Below are positions 28,111 through 35,557 of a stretch of 64,000 nt of DNA, one piece after another. The DNA is from Verrucomicrobiota bacterium (GTDB lineage: Bacteria; Verrucomicrobiota; Verrucomicrobiia; Opitutales; Opitutaceae): assembly GCA_023386835.1 (NCBI GenBank), contig JAEWIY010000238.1, positions 1 to 64,000 of the forward strand, given 5' to 3'. The position numbers were made by a program, and so were the translations under genes. Position 1 is the stretch's first letter. Each line of letters starts with the position of its first letter. The notes beneath the pieces were generated by a model. It searched no databases, had not been told where the DNA came from, and saw only the letters and a program-made list of their open reading frames with translations.

Positions 28111-28587
28111 TTAGGCGAACGTGACCGTCAGCGGATCGCGCTGAGCCGGCTTGGTGGACGCGAACGCGAAGCGCACTTGGGCAGACTCGACGTCCAGCCC
28201 CGGGTTTTCGGTCGACCAAGCCGCGAGGCAGGCATTCTCGATCTCCTCGCGCCGGGCGCTGTTGAGCGGAAGCGCGTACGTCCGCCATTCAGCGCCACGC
28301 CAGGCCCGCACCTGCGCCACGATGATCCGCTGCAACCACTGGCGGACGCGATAGAACGCGAGGTAGTGCGTCCCATCGAGCGCGTGCCGCAGCCGGAGCG
28401 CGGTTTGGACGGCGGCCCCAGCGTCGCGTTCCACAGCGATGGCTGAGCGCAGGTCGAGGGCGAGATCGAGCGCGTCAATCTCAGCCGGCGTCAGTTCGGC
28501 CAGCAATGCGTCCAAGGTGGCGGGCCCATCGTGGAACGGGCATCGGGCAGGTGAAAACGTGGGGGCTGAGTGAAATTGAGACTCCAT
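28111..28587 (-). CDS. Hypothetical protein, first gene of the TonB/PepSY cluster
   Basis: This 158-residue protein starts at MESQFHSAPTFSPA. It is predicted to be soluble and mostly helical (ELTPAEIDALDLALDLRSAI; YRVRQWLQRIIVAQVRAW), with no membrane segment and one Cys-Pro-Phe-His motif (ARCPFHDGPA) that could bind metal or heme. No family is recognised. The gap to the PepSY gene is 26 bp, so it is likely part of the same transcript. The upstream gap to dps holds the dps terminator. Confidence 0.55.
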   Translation of the reverse strand: MESQFHSAPTFSPARCPFHDGPATLDALLAELTPAEIDALDLALDLRSAIAVERDAGAAVQTALRLRHALDGTHYLAFYRVRQWLQRIIVAQVRAWRGAEWRTYALPLNSARREEIENACLAAWSTENPGLDVESAQVRFAFASTKPAQRDPLTVTFA

Positions 28588-28602
28588 CTCGTTACAGGGG
28601 CC

Positions 28603-28630
28603 AAAAAAGAGCGCCCGAAGCCGGGCGCTC
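28603..28630 (-). terminator. Rho-independent terminator of dps
   Basis: On the minus strand a perfect 9-bp stem (GAGCGCCCG/CGGGCGCTC, loop GCTT) is followed directly by TTTTTT. It begins 24 bases after the dps stop codon. It also separates dps from the TonB/PepSY cluster. Confidence 0.88.
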
Positions 28631-28653
28631 AAGCACAATTCCTCAGGTCAGTG

Positions 28654-29127
28654 TTATTTCAGGAAGGCCTTCAGCATCCATGCAGCCTTCTGATGCCACT
28701 GGATTCGCTGGATCGCGAGATCCTGGGTCTCCAAGTCGTTCGCCTCACCGGACCGGTCGCGCAGGGCAATTGCGTCGCCGATCGTCTTCTCGTGGCCCAC
28801 CACCAGCGCGGCGACGTAATCTTTCGCGGCGAGCGGCGTCGACAGCTCATCGATCTTGGCCTCTTGAGAGAACTGGCGGAGGCCACCGATCGCGTAGGCG
28901 TCGAGCGCCCGGACGCGTTCGGCGATCTCGTCGATCGCTTCAAAGAGGTTTTCGTACTGAGACTGGAAAGCCTGATGGAGGGCAAAGAAGTCCGTGCCTT
29001 CCACGTTCCAGTGGGCGAAGTGCGTGTTCGCCATCAAAACGTAGGAGTCGGCAAGGAGTTGATTCAGCCCGGTGATGACCGGCGAAAGGGCAGCGGTTTT
29101 GGTGGTCGTGGTAGAAGCAGTTGGCAT
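28654..29127 (-). CDS. dps: Dps-family ferritin-like DNA-protection protein
   Basis: This 157-residue protein belongs to the mini-ferritin family, which stores iron as dodecamers and detoxifies peroxide. The ferroxidase ligands are visible at NTHFAHWNVEGTDFFALHQA (two His and an Asp) and FQSQYENLFEAIDEIAERV (Glu and Asp of the second subunit). The N-terminal tail (MPTASTTTTKTAALSP) has a single lysine, so DNA binding through it is uncertain. It is monocistronic, with its own strong terminator, and borders the iron-uptake cluster, consistent with iron or peroxide control. Confidence 0.93.
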   Translation of the reverse strand: MPTASTTTTKTAALSPVITGLNQLLADSYVLMANTHFAHWNVEGTDFFALHQAFQSQYENLFEAIDEIAERVRALDAYAIGGLRQFSQEAKIDELSTPLAAKDYVAALVVGHEKTIGDAIALRDRSGEANDLETQDLAIQRIQWHQKAAWMLKAFLK

Positions 29128-29167
29128 CGAGACGTGATTTTGGGTGGGTTCTGACCCGGAGACAATG

Positions 29168-29207
29168 GTTCAGTTCAAGAGAGATACACCTCTTATGAAC
29201 GCTGAAC
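29168..29207. promoter_or_regulatory. Imperfect dyad upstream of dps
   Basis: Forty bases upstream of the dps ATG region contain nested inverted repeats: GTTCAG facing CTGAAC at the ends, with TTCAAGAG facing CTCTTATGAA inside. The element could be an operator for a Fur, PerR or OxyR-type regulator of dps. None of those consensus sequences matches well, so the assignment is open. Confidence 0.25.
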
Positions 29208-29377
29208 ATGGGCGGCGAATCGTCCAGTCGTCCCCGCGATTTGCGGCGGCGACCGCCGCCTGATCGAGGTGAACCTGCGAACCGTCACGCCGGCGTGGTA
29301 GTGGCGAGGACCCTACCGTCCCCAGCGCAGTCTCCAAGCGAGTTCGTGAGTTGCTCGAAGCACAAACGTGCGCCCCA

Positions 29378-30586
29378 ATGCGGGGCGTGAATCCCTCTGC
29401 TGGCGCTTCCTCGTCGTTGCCTCGTGTCACTATCCTCTGCGGCTTTCTTGGCGCCGGAAAAACGACCCTGTTGCGTCACCTCCTGCAGCACTCGCCGCAA
29501 CCCGAGGCCGAGCGGCTGCGGATTGCCGTAGTCGTGAATGACGTGGCCGCGTTGAACATTGATGCGACGGTGGTACAGACGGCGGGCGGGCAGGGCGACG
29601 TGGTGGCGTTGGAAAATGGCTGTGTGTGCTGCTCGAGTCGCGACGATCTGGCGGAAACCGTGGCGCGATTGGCGGCGGAAGGCGCGTACGATCACATCCT
29701 CGTGGAGACGACCGGCGTCGCGGAGCCGCGAGGCGTCGCGAACCTGTTTGTGCAACGGAATCCCTTCGGGCGATCGCTGGCGGATTTTGCCCGGTTGGCC
29801 GCGTTGGTCACGGTGGTGGACGCAGCGGTGCTGCTGCAGCAGGCCGAAGGAGGCTTGGAGCGGGGCCGCCAGTCACCGGAGCGCGGCGCGCCGCGGCCGG
29901 TGGGTGAATTGCTCTTTGAGCAGGTCGAGTGCGCCGACGTGGTGGTGATCAACCAGATCGATCGGATCGATGCGGCCCAGCGGGAGCAGGCCCGGCAGGT
30001 GGTGGCGGCGCTCAACCCCCGCGCGGAGACCTGCGAAACCGAGATGGGGCAGGTGGCGCTCGAATTCCTGCTCGGCCGCGATCGTTTTGATCCGGCGGTC
30101 ACGCTGAATGCGGCACGCTGGATTCGCGATTTGAACTCGGTTGTGCCGAAGCCGTCCGGCGCTTCCACGGTCCATCCGCTGGTGCAGCGACCGGGTCCGC
30201 CGCGGCACGAGGAGCGCTTCGGGATCCGGAGTTTTGTCTACCAGGCGCGGCGGGCGTTTCGTCGTGAGGCCTTTCGGGACGTAGTGACAAGCCAACTACC
30301 GGGACTGCTGCGCGCGAAAGGGTTCTATTGGCTGCAGGAGCAGCCGGATGAGATGGGTTTCCTCTCGATCGCCGGAGGCGTGGTCCGGTTTGACGTGTTG
30401 AACCCCTGGTGGGCGGCGCTGATCGAGTCCGGACGCGCGAAGCTGGAAGACCGTCCGCCGGTCATTCAGGCCTTGTGGCAGGAGCCTCATGGCGACCGCC
30501 GCCAGGAGATCGTGTTCATCGGCGTCGGATTGGACGAGGCGGCCGTGCGCCGGGCGCTGGACGGTTGCCTGGTCGAGGCCGAGTAG
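29378..30586 (+). CDS. COG0523 (CobW/G3E) GTPase, putative metallochaperone
   Basis: This is a 402-residue GTPase of the G3E family. I choose ATG 29378 (MRGVNPSAGASSS) over an upstream TTG. Motifs are Walker A ILCGFLGAGKTTLLRHLLQH, the metal-binding CxCC site ENGCVCCSSRDDL, the switch region VETTGVAEPRG and the base-specificity motif VINQIDRID. The C-terminal domain (residues 280-400) is the usual CobW_C (SFVYQARRAFRREAFRDVV). This copy has no His-rich loop, unlike the second COG0523 gene at 32483. Its proposed role is nucleotide-driven delivery of a divalent metal, probably zinc; the client is unknown. Confidence 0.88.
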   Translation: MRGVNPSAGASSSLPRVTILCGFLGAGKTTLLRHLLQHSPQPEAERLRIAVVVNDVAALNIDATVVQTAGGQGDVVALENGCVCCSSRDDLAETVARLAAEGAYDHILVETTGVAEPRGVANLFVQRNPFGRSLADFARLAALVTVVDAAVLLQQAEGGLERGRQSPERGAPRPVGELLFEQVECADVVVINQIDRIDAAQREQARQVVAALNPRAETCETEMGQVALEFLLGRDRFDPAVTLNAARWIRDLNSVVPKPSGASTVHPLVQRPGPPRHEERFGIRSFVYQARRAFRREAFRDVVTSQLPGLLRAKGFYWLQEQPDEMGFLSIAGGVVRFDVLNPWWAALIESGRAKLEDRPPVIQALWQEPHGDRRQEIVFIGVGLDEAAVRRALDGCLVEAE

Positions 30587-30620
30587 GCCCTTTGGGCGCA
30601 CACGCGTAGTCGCGCGCAGA

Positions 30621-31349
30621 TCAGGCGTACCGTCGCTTCATCTGCGCGTAAGGGAAGTGGCGTCCCGGGCAGATGGTGTGGTTGCGATCGATCCAGCGGT
30701 GAACCGAAAACCGGCAGTTGGAGGCGACCTGGCCCGCGCGCAACCAATCCACGAGGGCGGTGAAGGAGGCCAGTTGGCGGCGGGTCGGCGGGTGGTTTTC
30801 CAGGTTGCCGACCAGGCAGATGCCAAGGCCGACCTCGTTAACATCCTGGTTCCGGACGTGGCCTCCCCGCAACTGTTGTATCCAGCGCGGGCCTACCTCG
30901 ATTTCACCGTCGCCGGAGTCACGGCCGTTGCCGATGACAAAGTGATAAGCGAGGCCGTGTTCCATGCCGCGCCGACGATGCTCGTTGCCGTAGGTGCGGG
31001 CATTCCCGGCCTCGATCGCACTGTGGTGAGCCACGATGTAGCGCCAGCGGGAGCGGTCCACCCGGATGCGTTTCGTCGCGGCGAGCACCGGCGCCAGTGC
31101 GTTGGCATCGACCTTGGTGGGGATGAACAACCGCTGCCCGATCTGAATGCGGTCGGAACGCAGTTTGTTGCGCGACTTGAGCGCGCCGACGCTGACATCG
31201 TAGCGCCGGGCGATGGCGGACAAGGTCTCGCCCGAGCGAACCACGTGCACCGGATCCCCGCCGTCTGCGCCAAGGATGCGACCGGGCACGACGCTGGCCG
31301 CCAGGGCGGTCCAGAAAGCGCGCTGCAGAAACTCCCGGCGGGTGAACAC
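30621..31349 (-). CDS. LysM plus N-acetylmuramoyl-L-alanine amidase (Amidase_2), Tat-type leader
   Basis: This 242-residue secreted cell-wall enzyme has a twin-arginine-type leader (TRREFLQRAFWTALAASVV). The LysM domain (residues 35-80, VHVVRSGETLSAIARRYDVS, IQIGQRLFIP) binds peptidoglycan. The amidase_2/PGRP domain (95-235) has the first zinc His at YIVAHHSAIEAGN, YHFVIGNG, NEVGLGICLVGNLENHPPT, and the C-terminal HTICPGRHFP Cys/His site. It would cut the amide between MurNAc and the stem peptide in the periplasm. Confidence 0.9.
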   Translation of the reverse strand: MFTRREFLQRAFWTALAASVVPGRILGADGGDPVHVVRSGETLSAIARRYDVSVGALKSRNKLRSDRIQIGQRLFIPTKVDANALAPVLAATKRIRVDRSRWRYIVAHHSAIEAGNARTYGNEHRRRGMEHGLAYHFVIGNGRDSGDGEIEVGPRWIQQLRGGHVRNQDVNEVGLGICLVGNLENHPPTRRQLASFTALVDWLRAGQVASNCRFSVHRWIDRNHTICPGRHFPYAQMKRRYA

Positions 31350-31413
31350 GCGTCACCGTACAACCAAGGAGGGGTGCCGAGGCAACAGTGGAATCGGCCG
31401 GATCCGGCGAGGC

Positions 31414-32448
31414 TCAGCTCTGACAGCGCAGCACGTACACGATGCCGGCGGCGCTGCCAACGGCGAGGTATCCATCATCAGGAGACCACGCGAGCCGGGC
31501 GGCCGGCGCGGGCATGCGCACGGTGGCGCGCAGCGGCTGTTTCCGATCGACGCTCCACAGTTGCAGCACGCCGTCCTCCGATGCCGTCGCGAGCAGGCTG
31601 TGCGCGCGCTGGAACGCGACGGCACAAACCTTCGCGTCGTGCGGCAGCATGACCGGTTCGCGTCCTTCGGGGCCGCGGCCGGAACAATCCCAGACACAAC
31701 AATCGCGGCCGCCGCCGGTGGCGAGCCAGCGGCCAGTCGCGTCGAACGAGAGTTCCTTCACCTTGCCCTCGTAGCCGCTCATGTGGAACTCCTGCTCCTC
31801 TTCCGGCAGCCAGAGGTGCACGCTGGGATCCTGGTTGCCCGAGACCAGCCACCGATTGTCGGGCGACCAGGCGAGCGCGTGGATGCCGTTGGCGTAGGGA
31901 AACTCCTTCTGCAGGATAAAATCGTCTGCATCCCACAAGCACACGCCGCCAAAGTACGCCGCGGCGACGACCCCACCCGCTGGTTGCCAGGCCAGGGCGG
32001 ACAGCGTTTTGGGCGCTGGTTTGGTGGAATTTAGCACCGCTCCGTCGGCCGTGAGAAAGTGCAGGCCGCGACCTGCAGCGGCGGCCAGGCGCGCGGTGCC
32101 CGGGGCGACGGAGGTCTCGTCGCCGGAACGAGGCCGCCAGGCGAGGTGCTCAACCCAAGCCGAGCCCAAGCTGGCGGTCGTCACATGCTGCCCGGCGGCG
32201 GCGTCCCACCATTTGACGGTTCCGTCCTGCCCACCGCTCGCGAGTGTCGTTGGAGCTGACGGGTCCCAGCTGAGCGCATTGGTCCCGTCGTCGTGGCCGG
32301 GCAGATCGACTCGCGTGCCCTCTTTCGCGGCGAGGACGGCGATCGGCCCGGCGGCGCTGCCCGCGGCGAGCCACGAGCCATCGGGCGACCAGGCGAGGTC
32401 GATCACATAATCATCCAGCTGGGCCGCCCAGTGTTTGGTCAGGTTCAT
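31414..32448 (-). CDS. WD40-repeat beta-propeller protein
   Basis: This 344-residue protein is built of about seven WD40 repeats (WSPDGSWLAAGSAAGPIAVL; LSWDPSAPTTLASGGQDGTV followed by KWWDAA; FDATGRWLATGGGRDCCVWD; LLATASEDGVLQLWSVD). It has no signal peptide and is probably cytoplasmic. It begins 34 bp downstream of the His-rich COG0523 GTPase on the same strand, so the two should be co-transcribed. WD40 propellers mediate protein contacts; a scaffold or client-binding role for the metallochaperone is a reasonable but unproven reading. Confidence 0.9.
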   Translation of the reverse strand: MNLTKHWAAQLDDYVIDLAWSPDGSWLAAGSAAGPIAVLAAKEGTRVDLPGHDDGTNALSWDPSAPTTLASGGQDGTVKWWDAAAGQHVTTASLGSAWVEHLAWRPRSGDETSVAPGTARLAAAAGRGLHFLTADGAVLNSTKPAPKTLSALAWQPAGGVVAAAYFGGVCLWDADDFILQKEFPYANGIHALAWSPDNRWLVSGNQDPSVHLWLPEEEQEFHMSGYEGKVKELSFDATGRWLATGGGRDCCVWDCSGRGPEGREPVMLPHDAKVCAVAFQRAHSLLATASEDGVLQLWSVDRKQPLRATVRMPAPAARLAWSPDDGYLAVGSAAGIVYVLRCQS

Positions 32449-32482
32449 GCGTGCACGTGCGCTGGCTCGACGTCACCGCACC

Positions 32483-33904
32483 TCATGCGAGGCACGCCTG
32501 GAATCCACGCGTGAGTGCGTCGCGATCCAGATTCTTGCCGATGAACACGAGCGTGTTCGTACGCGCGTCCGAGCCCCAAGGCCGGTCGAACTTGGCGTCG
32601 AAGAGCATGTGCACCCCTTGGAAAACGAGACGCTTGTCGGAACCCTTGACGCTCAGAACGCCCTTGGAGCGGTACAGGTCGTTGCCCTTCGTGCGCAGCA
32701 GGTCGCTGATCCACGTGTTGAGCCGCTTGGGATCGAGGTCGCCCGGCTGCGACAGCCCCACAGAGGAGACTTCCTCGTCGTGCGAATGCTGGTGGGGATA
32801 GTCGTGCTGCCAGGCGGGGCGGGCATTCTGGCCCACGACCTGAATGTGCAGCGGATCTTCGCCGCAGCCCTCGAACACGACATAAAACCCGGGCTCCGCC
32901 ACTTCGAGGGTGAACCGGCCGTATCCATCTTCCAACAACAGCCGGTGGAGTGTGGCGCCGGGTTGCACGCTTTCACCGGCTCGAACCCGATTCTCCCAAT
33001 CGGAGAAGCACACGACGGCGGCTTCCCGAGCCGCCGCGAGGTCCGCTTCTTCCAGTGAGCGTACGGGCATGATCACAATATCGAGTTCGTTCGGGTTGCC
33101 GTGCGGATGATGGTGATGGTGGTGATCGTGCCCCTCATGCCCATGGTCATGGTCGTGATCGTGTTCACAGGCTTCGCCGGGCGCATGGCCGATTACGAGC
33201 TGGTGACGACCGCCGGGCAGCGCATACGCACCGGCCCATTCGAACGGGTAGGAGGGCTCGAGAAAGGCGGGATCGAGCTCCGTGGCGCGGGAAAGATTGA
33301 ACCCGCCCAAATCGAGCACCTCGGCGATCGGGACGTCGCAGTTGACCGCGCGGCGCAGGCGCGCCGCGGCGTTCATTCCACGGATCCGCTGCTCCAGGGC
33401 ATCGAGCTCTGTCGCGGTGACGAGATCGGTCTTGTTGAGGATCAACAGGTCGGCAAAGGCGATCTGCTTCTTCACCTCCGGGGCGTCGTCGAAGTGTTGC
33501 ACGACATGCCGGGCGTCCACGACTGTCACCACACCGTCGATACGAAAACGTGCGCGCATCTCGTCGTCGGAGAAAAACGTCTGCACGACCGGCCCGGGAT
33601 CGGCCAGGCCGGTGGTTTCAATCAGGATACCGTCCAGCCGGTCCTTTCGCTTCAGCAGGCGGCCCAGCACCCGAATGAGGTCTCCGCGCACGCTGCAGCA
33701 GATGCAGCCGTTGTTCATTTCGAACAGCTCCTCCTCGCTCGTGATCACCAATTGGTGGTCCACGCCAACCTCGCCGAACTCGTTCTCGATCACGGCGAGC
33801 TTCCGTCCGTGCTGCTCCGTAAGGATGCGGTTGAGCAGCGTCGTTTTGCCGGCTCCCAGGAAGCCGGTCAGGATGGTGACGGGAATGGCAGGCTCTTCGG
33901 ACAT
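32483..33904 (-). CDS. COG0523 GTPase with His-rich metal-binding loop
   Basis: This 473-residue protein is a G3E GTPase with Walker A VTILTGFLGAGKTTLLNRIL, CxCC site EMNNGCICCSVRGDLIRVL, LIETTGLADPGPV and base motif LILNKTDLV. A long His/Asp-rich insertion near residues 235-262 (EHDHDHDHGHEGHDHHHHHH) is a zinc-binding hallmark of the zinc-related COG0523 subgroup (YeiR, ZagA and similar). The C-terminal CobW_C domain has YRSKGVLSVKGSDKRLVFQG followed by VHMLFD and the terminal VFIGKNLDRDAL. It probably hands zinc to client proteins under scarcity. It is first of a two-gene operon with the WD40 protein. Confidence 0.93.
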   Translation of the reverse strand: MSEEPAIPVTILTGFLGAGKTTLLNRILTEQHGRKLAVIENEFGEVGVDHQLVITSEEELFEMNNGCICCSVRGDLIRVLGRLLKRKDRLDGILIETTGLADPGPVVQTFFSDDEMRARFRIDGVVTVVDARHVVQHFDDAPEVKKQIAFADLLILNKTDLVTATELDALEQRIRGMNAAARLRRAVNCDVPIAEVLDLGGFNLSRATELDPAFLEPSYPFEWAGAYALPGGRHQLVIGHAPGEACEHDHDHDHGHEGHDHHHHHHPHGNPNELDIVIMPVRSLEEADLAAAREAAVVCFSDWENRVRAGESVQPGATLHRLLLEDGYGRFTLEVAEPGFYVVFEGCGEDPLHIQVVGQNARPAWQHDYPHQHSHDEEVSSVGLSQPGDLDPKRLNTWISDLLRTKGNDLYRSKGVLSVKGSDKRLVFQGVHMLFDAKFDRPWGSDARTNTLVFIGKNLDRDALTRGFQACLA

Positions 33905-33963
33905 GAGCTTTCAGCCTACGGAATCGGCGACGGGTGCAAGGGCCACTTTGTATCCGCGGCTCC

Positions 33964-34000
33964 AAAAAAACGAGGCCCGACGGCGTTCCGTCGGGCCTCG
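33964..34000 (-). terminator. Rho-independent terminator of the lipoprotein operon
   Basis: The minus strand carries a perfect 13-bp stem (CGAGGCCCGACGG/CCGTCGGGCCTCG, loop AACG) followed by TTTTTTT. It begins 26 bases after the stop of the gene that ends at 34026 and closes the predicted sigma-54 operon P3. Confidence 0.92.
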
Positions 34001-34025
34001 GCTGATGATGACTACGAACCAAGTG

Positions 34026-34556
34026 TTATTCGGCGGCCTGGATTTCCGCTTTCGTCTCGCGGAAGGTCAGCTGGAGTTCGCTCCAGGCTTCGGCCGTTTC
34101 CGCCTTGATCTCGGCCCAGTTGTCGGCCGTGGCGTTCGAGAGCCGCGAAAGCTTCTCGTTAAAGTTCTGTCGCGCGTCCGCGAGCTTGCGCTGCGCATCG
34201 GCCGTCAGGTTGCGACCGTCCTTGCGCAGGTCGGCGAGCTCCTCGTCCATGTCGGACACGCGGTCGCTCAGTCGCTCACGGAATTCGTTTCGCTTGTCGA
34301 ATGTCGCGTTCTCGAGCTCTCCGAGACCGTCACGGACCGCACTGCGAGCATCGGCGTAGGCTTCCGAAGTCGCGGCTTTGGCGTTGTTCATTCCTTCCCG
34401 GGTCGCGTTTTCGGCGCGGGCAAGGGCGTCGCGGGTGTCCTCGCGAACCTCCGACGGAGGATTGGTGCGGACCAAGTCGTCATTACGACGATCTCCGCAT
34501 GCGGTGAGCGCGAGAGCGCTGGTGGCAAGAACGGCGAGAGTGAACGTGTTTTTCAT
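34026..34556 (-). CDS. Alanine-rich helical lipoprotein
   Basis: This 176-residue protein starts at MKNTFTLAVLATSALALTAC; the lipobox LTAC gives a lipidated Cys at position 20. The mature part is highly helical and charged with Lpp/apolipoprotein-like heptads (ARAENATREGMNNAKAATSE; AQRKLADARQNFNEKLSRLS). No catalytic domain is seen. It lies 38 bp downstream of a DUF1328 gene with a shared sigma-54-type promoter and a strong terminator after it, so it is the last gene of a two-gene operon. A periplasmic envelope-protective or spacer role is inferred. Confidence 0.78.
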   Translation of the reverse strand: MKNTFTLAVLATSALALTACGDRRNDDLVRTNPPSEVREDTRDALARAENATREGMNNAKAATSEAYADARSAVRDGLGELENATFDKRNEFRERLSDRVSDMDEELADLRKDGRNLTADAQRKLADARQNFNEKLSRLSNATADNWAEIKAETAEAWSELQLTFRETKAEIQAAE

Positions 34557-34594
34557 CGTGGATCGGGGTTTGGGTGGGTGACTTCGGGGAGGGA

Positions 34595-34768
34595 TCAGAC
34601 AGGCGGGCGTCCCCGAACCGCTGCGGCGATGGCCGAAATGATGAGCAGGATCAGGAACACGAAGAACAGGACCTTCGCGACGCCGGCGGCCGCGCCCGCA
34701 ATGCCGGTAAAACCGAGCAGGCCGGCGATCAGCGCCACGACGAGGAAGATGAGAGACCAACTTAACAT
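34595..34768 (-). CDS. DUF1328-family small membrane protein (YtjA-like)
   Basis: This 57-residue protein reads MLSWSLIFLVVALIAGLLGF at the N-terminus, then a Gly/Ala-rich linker (TGIAGAAAGVAKVLFFVFLI) and a short basic tail (RGRPPV). Two membrane helices separated by the GIAGAAAG motif define DUF1328. In enterobacteria the homologue ytjA is a stress-induced small protein; no mechanism is known. The gene is first in an operon with the lipoprotein gene. Its ATG is 34 bases downstream of the GC of the predicted sigma-54 -12 element, leaving a leader of about 20-25 bases. Confidence 0.9.
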   Translation of the reverse strand: MLSWSLIFLVVALIAGLLGFTGIAGAAAGVAKVLFFVFLILLIISAIAAAVRGRPPV

Positions 34769-34801
34769 GGCTTTGCCTTTGGTTGAGATTGAGTTCCCTC
34801 T

Positions 34802-34817
34802 TGCCCGTGGTGTGCCA
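34802..34817 (-). promoter_or_regulatory. Predicted sigma-54 promoter P3 (DUF1328-lipoprotein operon)
   Basis: The minus strand reads TTGGCACACCACGGGCA, with the -24 GG and -12 GC separated by exactly 10 bases. The -24 half is perfect (TGGCAC); the -12 half is GGGCA against the usual TTGCA. Two upstream dyads are centred 84 and 116 bp above the first base of TGGCAC. Confidence 0.7.
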
Positions 34818-34877
34818 ACTCAGCTCGAGCGACTCAGTCGCTTAATAATTAAGCACTTGGGAATTAGAGCTACGCTA

Positions 34878-34892
34878 TGGCAACAGTTGCCA
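34878..34892. promoter_or_regulatory. Perfect 15-bp palindrome at promoter P3
   Basis: TGGCAACAGTTGCCA (plus strand) is a perfect palindrome around its central base. It lies between the sigma-54 promoter and the nearer activator dyad. It may be a further operator or a DNA-bending site; it does not have an obvious counterpart at the other three promoters. Confidence 0.35.
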
Positions 34893-34895
34893 GGC

Positions 34896-34938
34896 CGCAT
34901 ATTGCAAAGCGGATTTCCTGAGCTCGGGGCATAATGCC
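34896..34938. promoter_or_regulatory. Upstream activator dyads of promoter P3
   Basis: Two 11-bp elements of the form NGCA-N3-TGCN occur at 34896-34906 (CGCATATTGCA) and 34928-34938 (GGCATAATGCC). Their centres are 32 bp apart, about three helical turns. Position and spacing are identical to those at promoter P1. They are the predicted binding sites of a bacterial enhancer-binding protein. Confidence 0.6.
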
Positions 34939-34993
34939 GGCGGGGATCGCCGATCACCGGCACGGATTCTAACGTGCGCCCGGGGGCGCTGGG

Positions 34994-35008
34994 TTCGGCT
35001 TGGCCGAA
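34994..35008 (-). terminator. Weak stem-loop after the P2 operon
   Basis: A 6-bp stem (TTCGGC/GCCGAA) lies 3 bases after the stop of the gene ending at 35012. No T-run follows, so it is a weak terminator candidate only. Confidence 0.25.
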
Positions 35009-35011
35009 ACG

Positions 35012-35533
35012 TCAGGCGCGGCGAACCGCCTTCGCGTGAACGCGGATTAGCGGCTGTTCGAGTCCGATGAGTTCACGCACCCAGCTGCCCAGTGCGTGAA
35101 CGAGGTGGTGCAATTCGAGCTGATCCGCCTGCGTTTGAAGGCAAGTGCATTGCTGCTCCAATCCGCGGACGACCCGGCGGAAATGCCGAATCACATCTTC
35201 GTTCGCGGCGGACTCGTTGGTGGAGCGACGCGTCGGCTCGAGTGAGTGCAGGGCCAATCCATCGCGGCTGGCCGCAGCCAGGAGCGACCGCTCCGCCCGT
35301 TCGTGGGCGGCCGCAACATCGGCGCTCAGCCGGCTCCATTCCCGATCATTTCGTTGGTTCGCCTCGGCCGAAACCCGCTGAAGGAGGATCCGCCATTGCG
35401 CGCGTATGTCGCGCAGGTCGGCGAGGAACGCTTCGAGAAGAAAAGGCTCGGCCTCGGCGTCCCCACGCTGCGGTTGAGGTTCCAAGGGAGCCTCGCCGGA
35501 TGGTACGGCGGCAGGCATGCGGATACTGACCAT
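35012..35533 (-). CDS. Helical hypothetical protein, third gene of the P2 operon
   Basis: This 173-residue protein starts at MVSIRMPAAVPSGEAP (a second in-frame ATG is 15 bp inside). It is predicted to be a soluble helical bundle (ALEQLHHLVHALG-like C-terminal helix: QADQLELHHLVHALGSWVRE; FLADLRDIRAQWRILLQRVS). One Cys pair lies in LEQQCTCLQTQA. I do not recognise the family. It follows the DUF892-like gene by 24 bp, and both are probably expressed from the sigma-54-type promoter at 36452. Confidence 0.6.
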   Translation of the reverse strand: MVSIRMPAAVPSGEAPLEPQPQRGDAEAEPFLLEAFLADLRDIRAQWRILLQRVSAEANQRNDREWSRLSADVAAAHERAERSLLAAASRDGLALHSLEPTRRSTNESAANEDVIRHFRRVVRGLEQQCTCLQTQADQLELHHLVHALGSWVRELIGLEQPLIRVHAKAVRRA

Positions 35534-35557
35534 GGCTGGAGCGGGTGCGTTCCGGTT

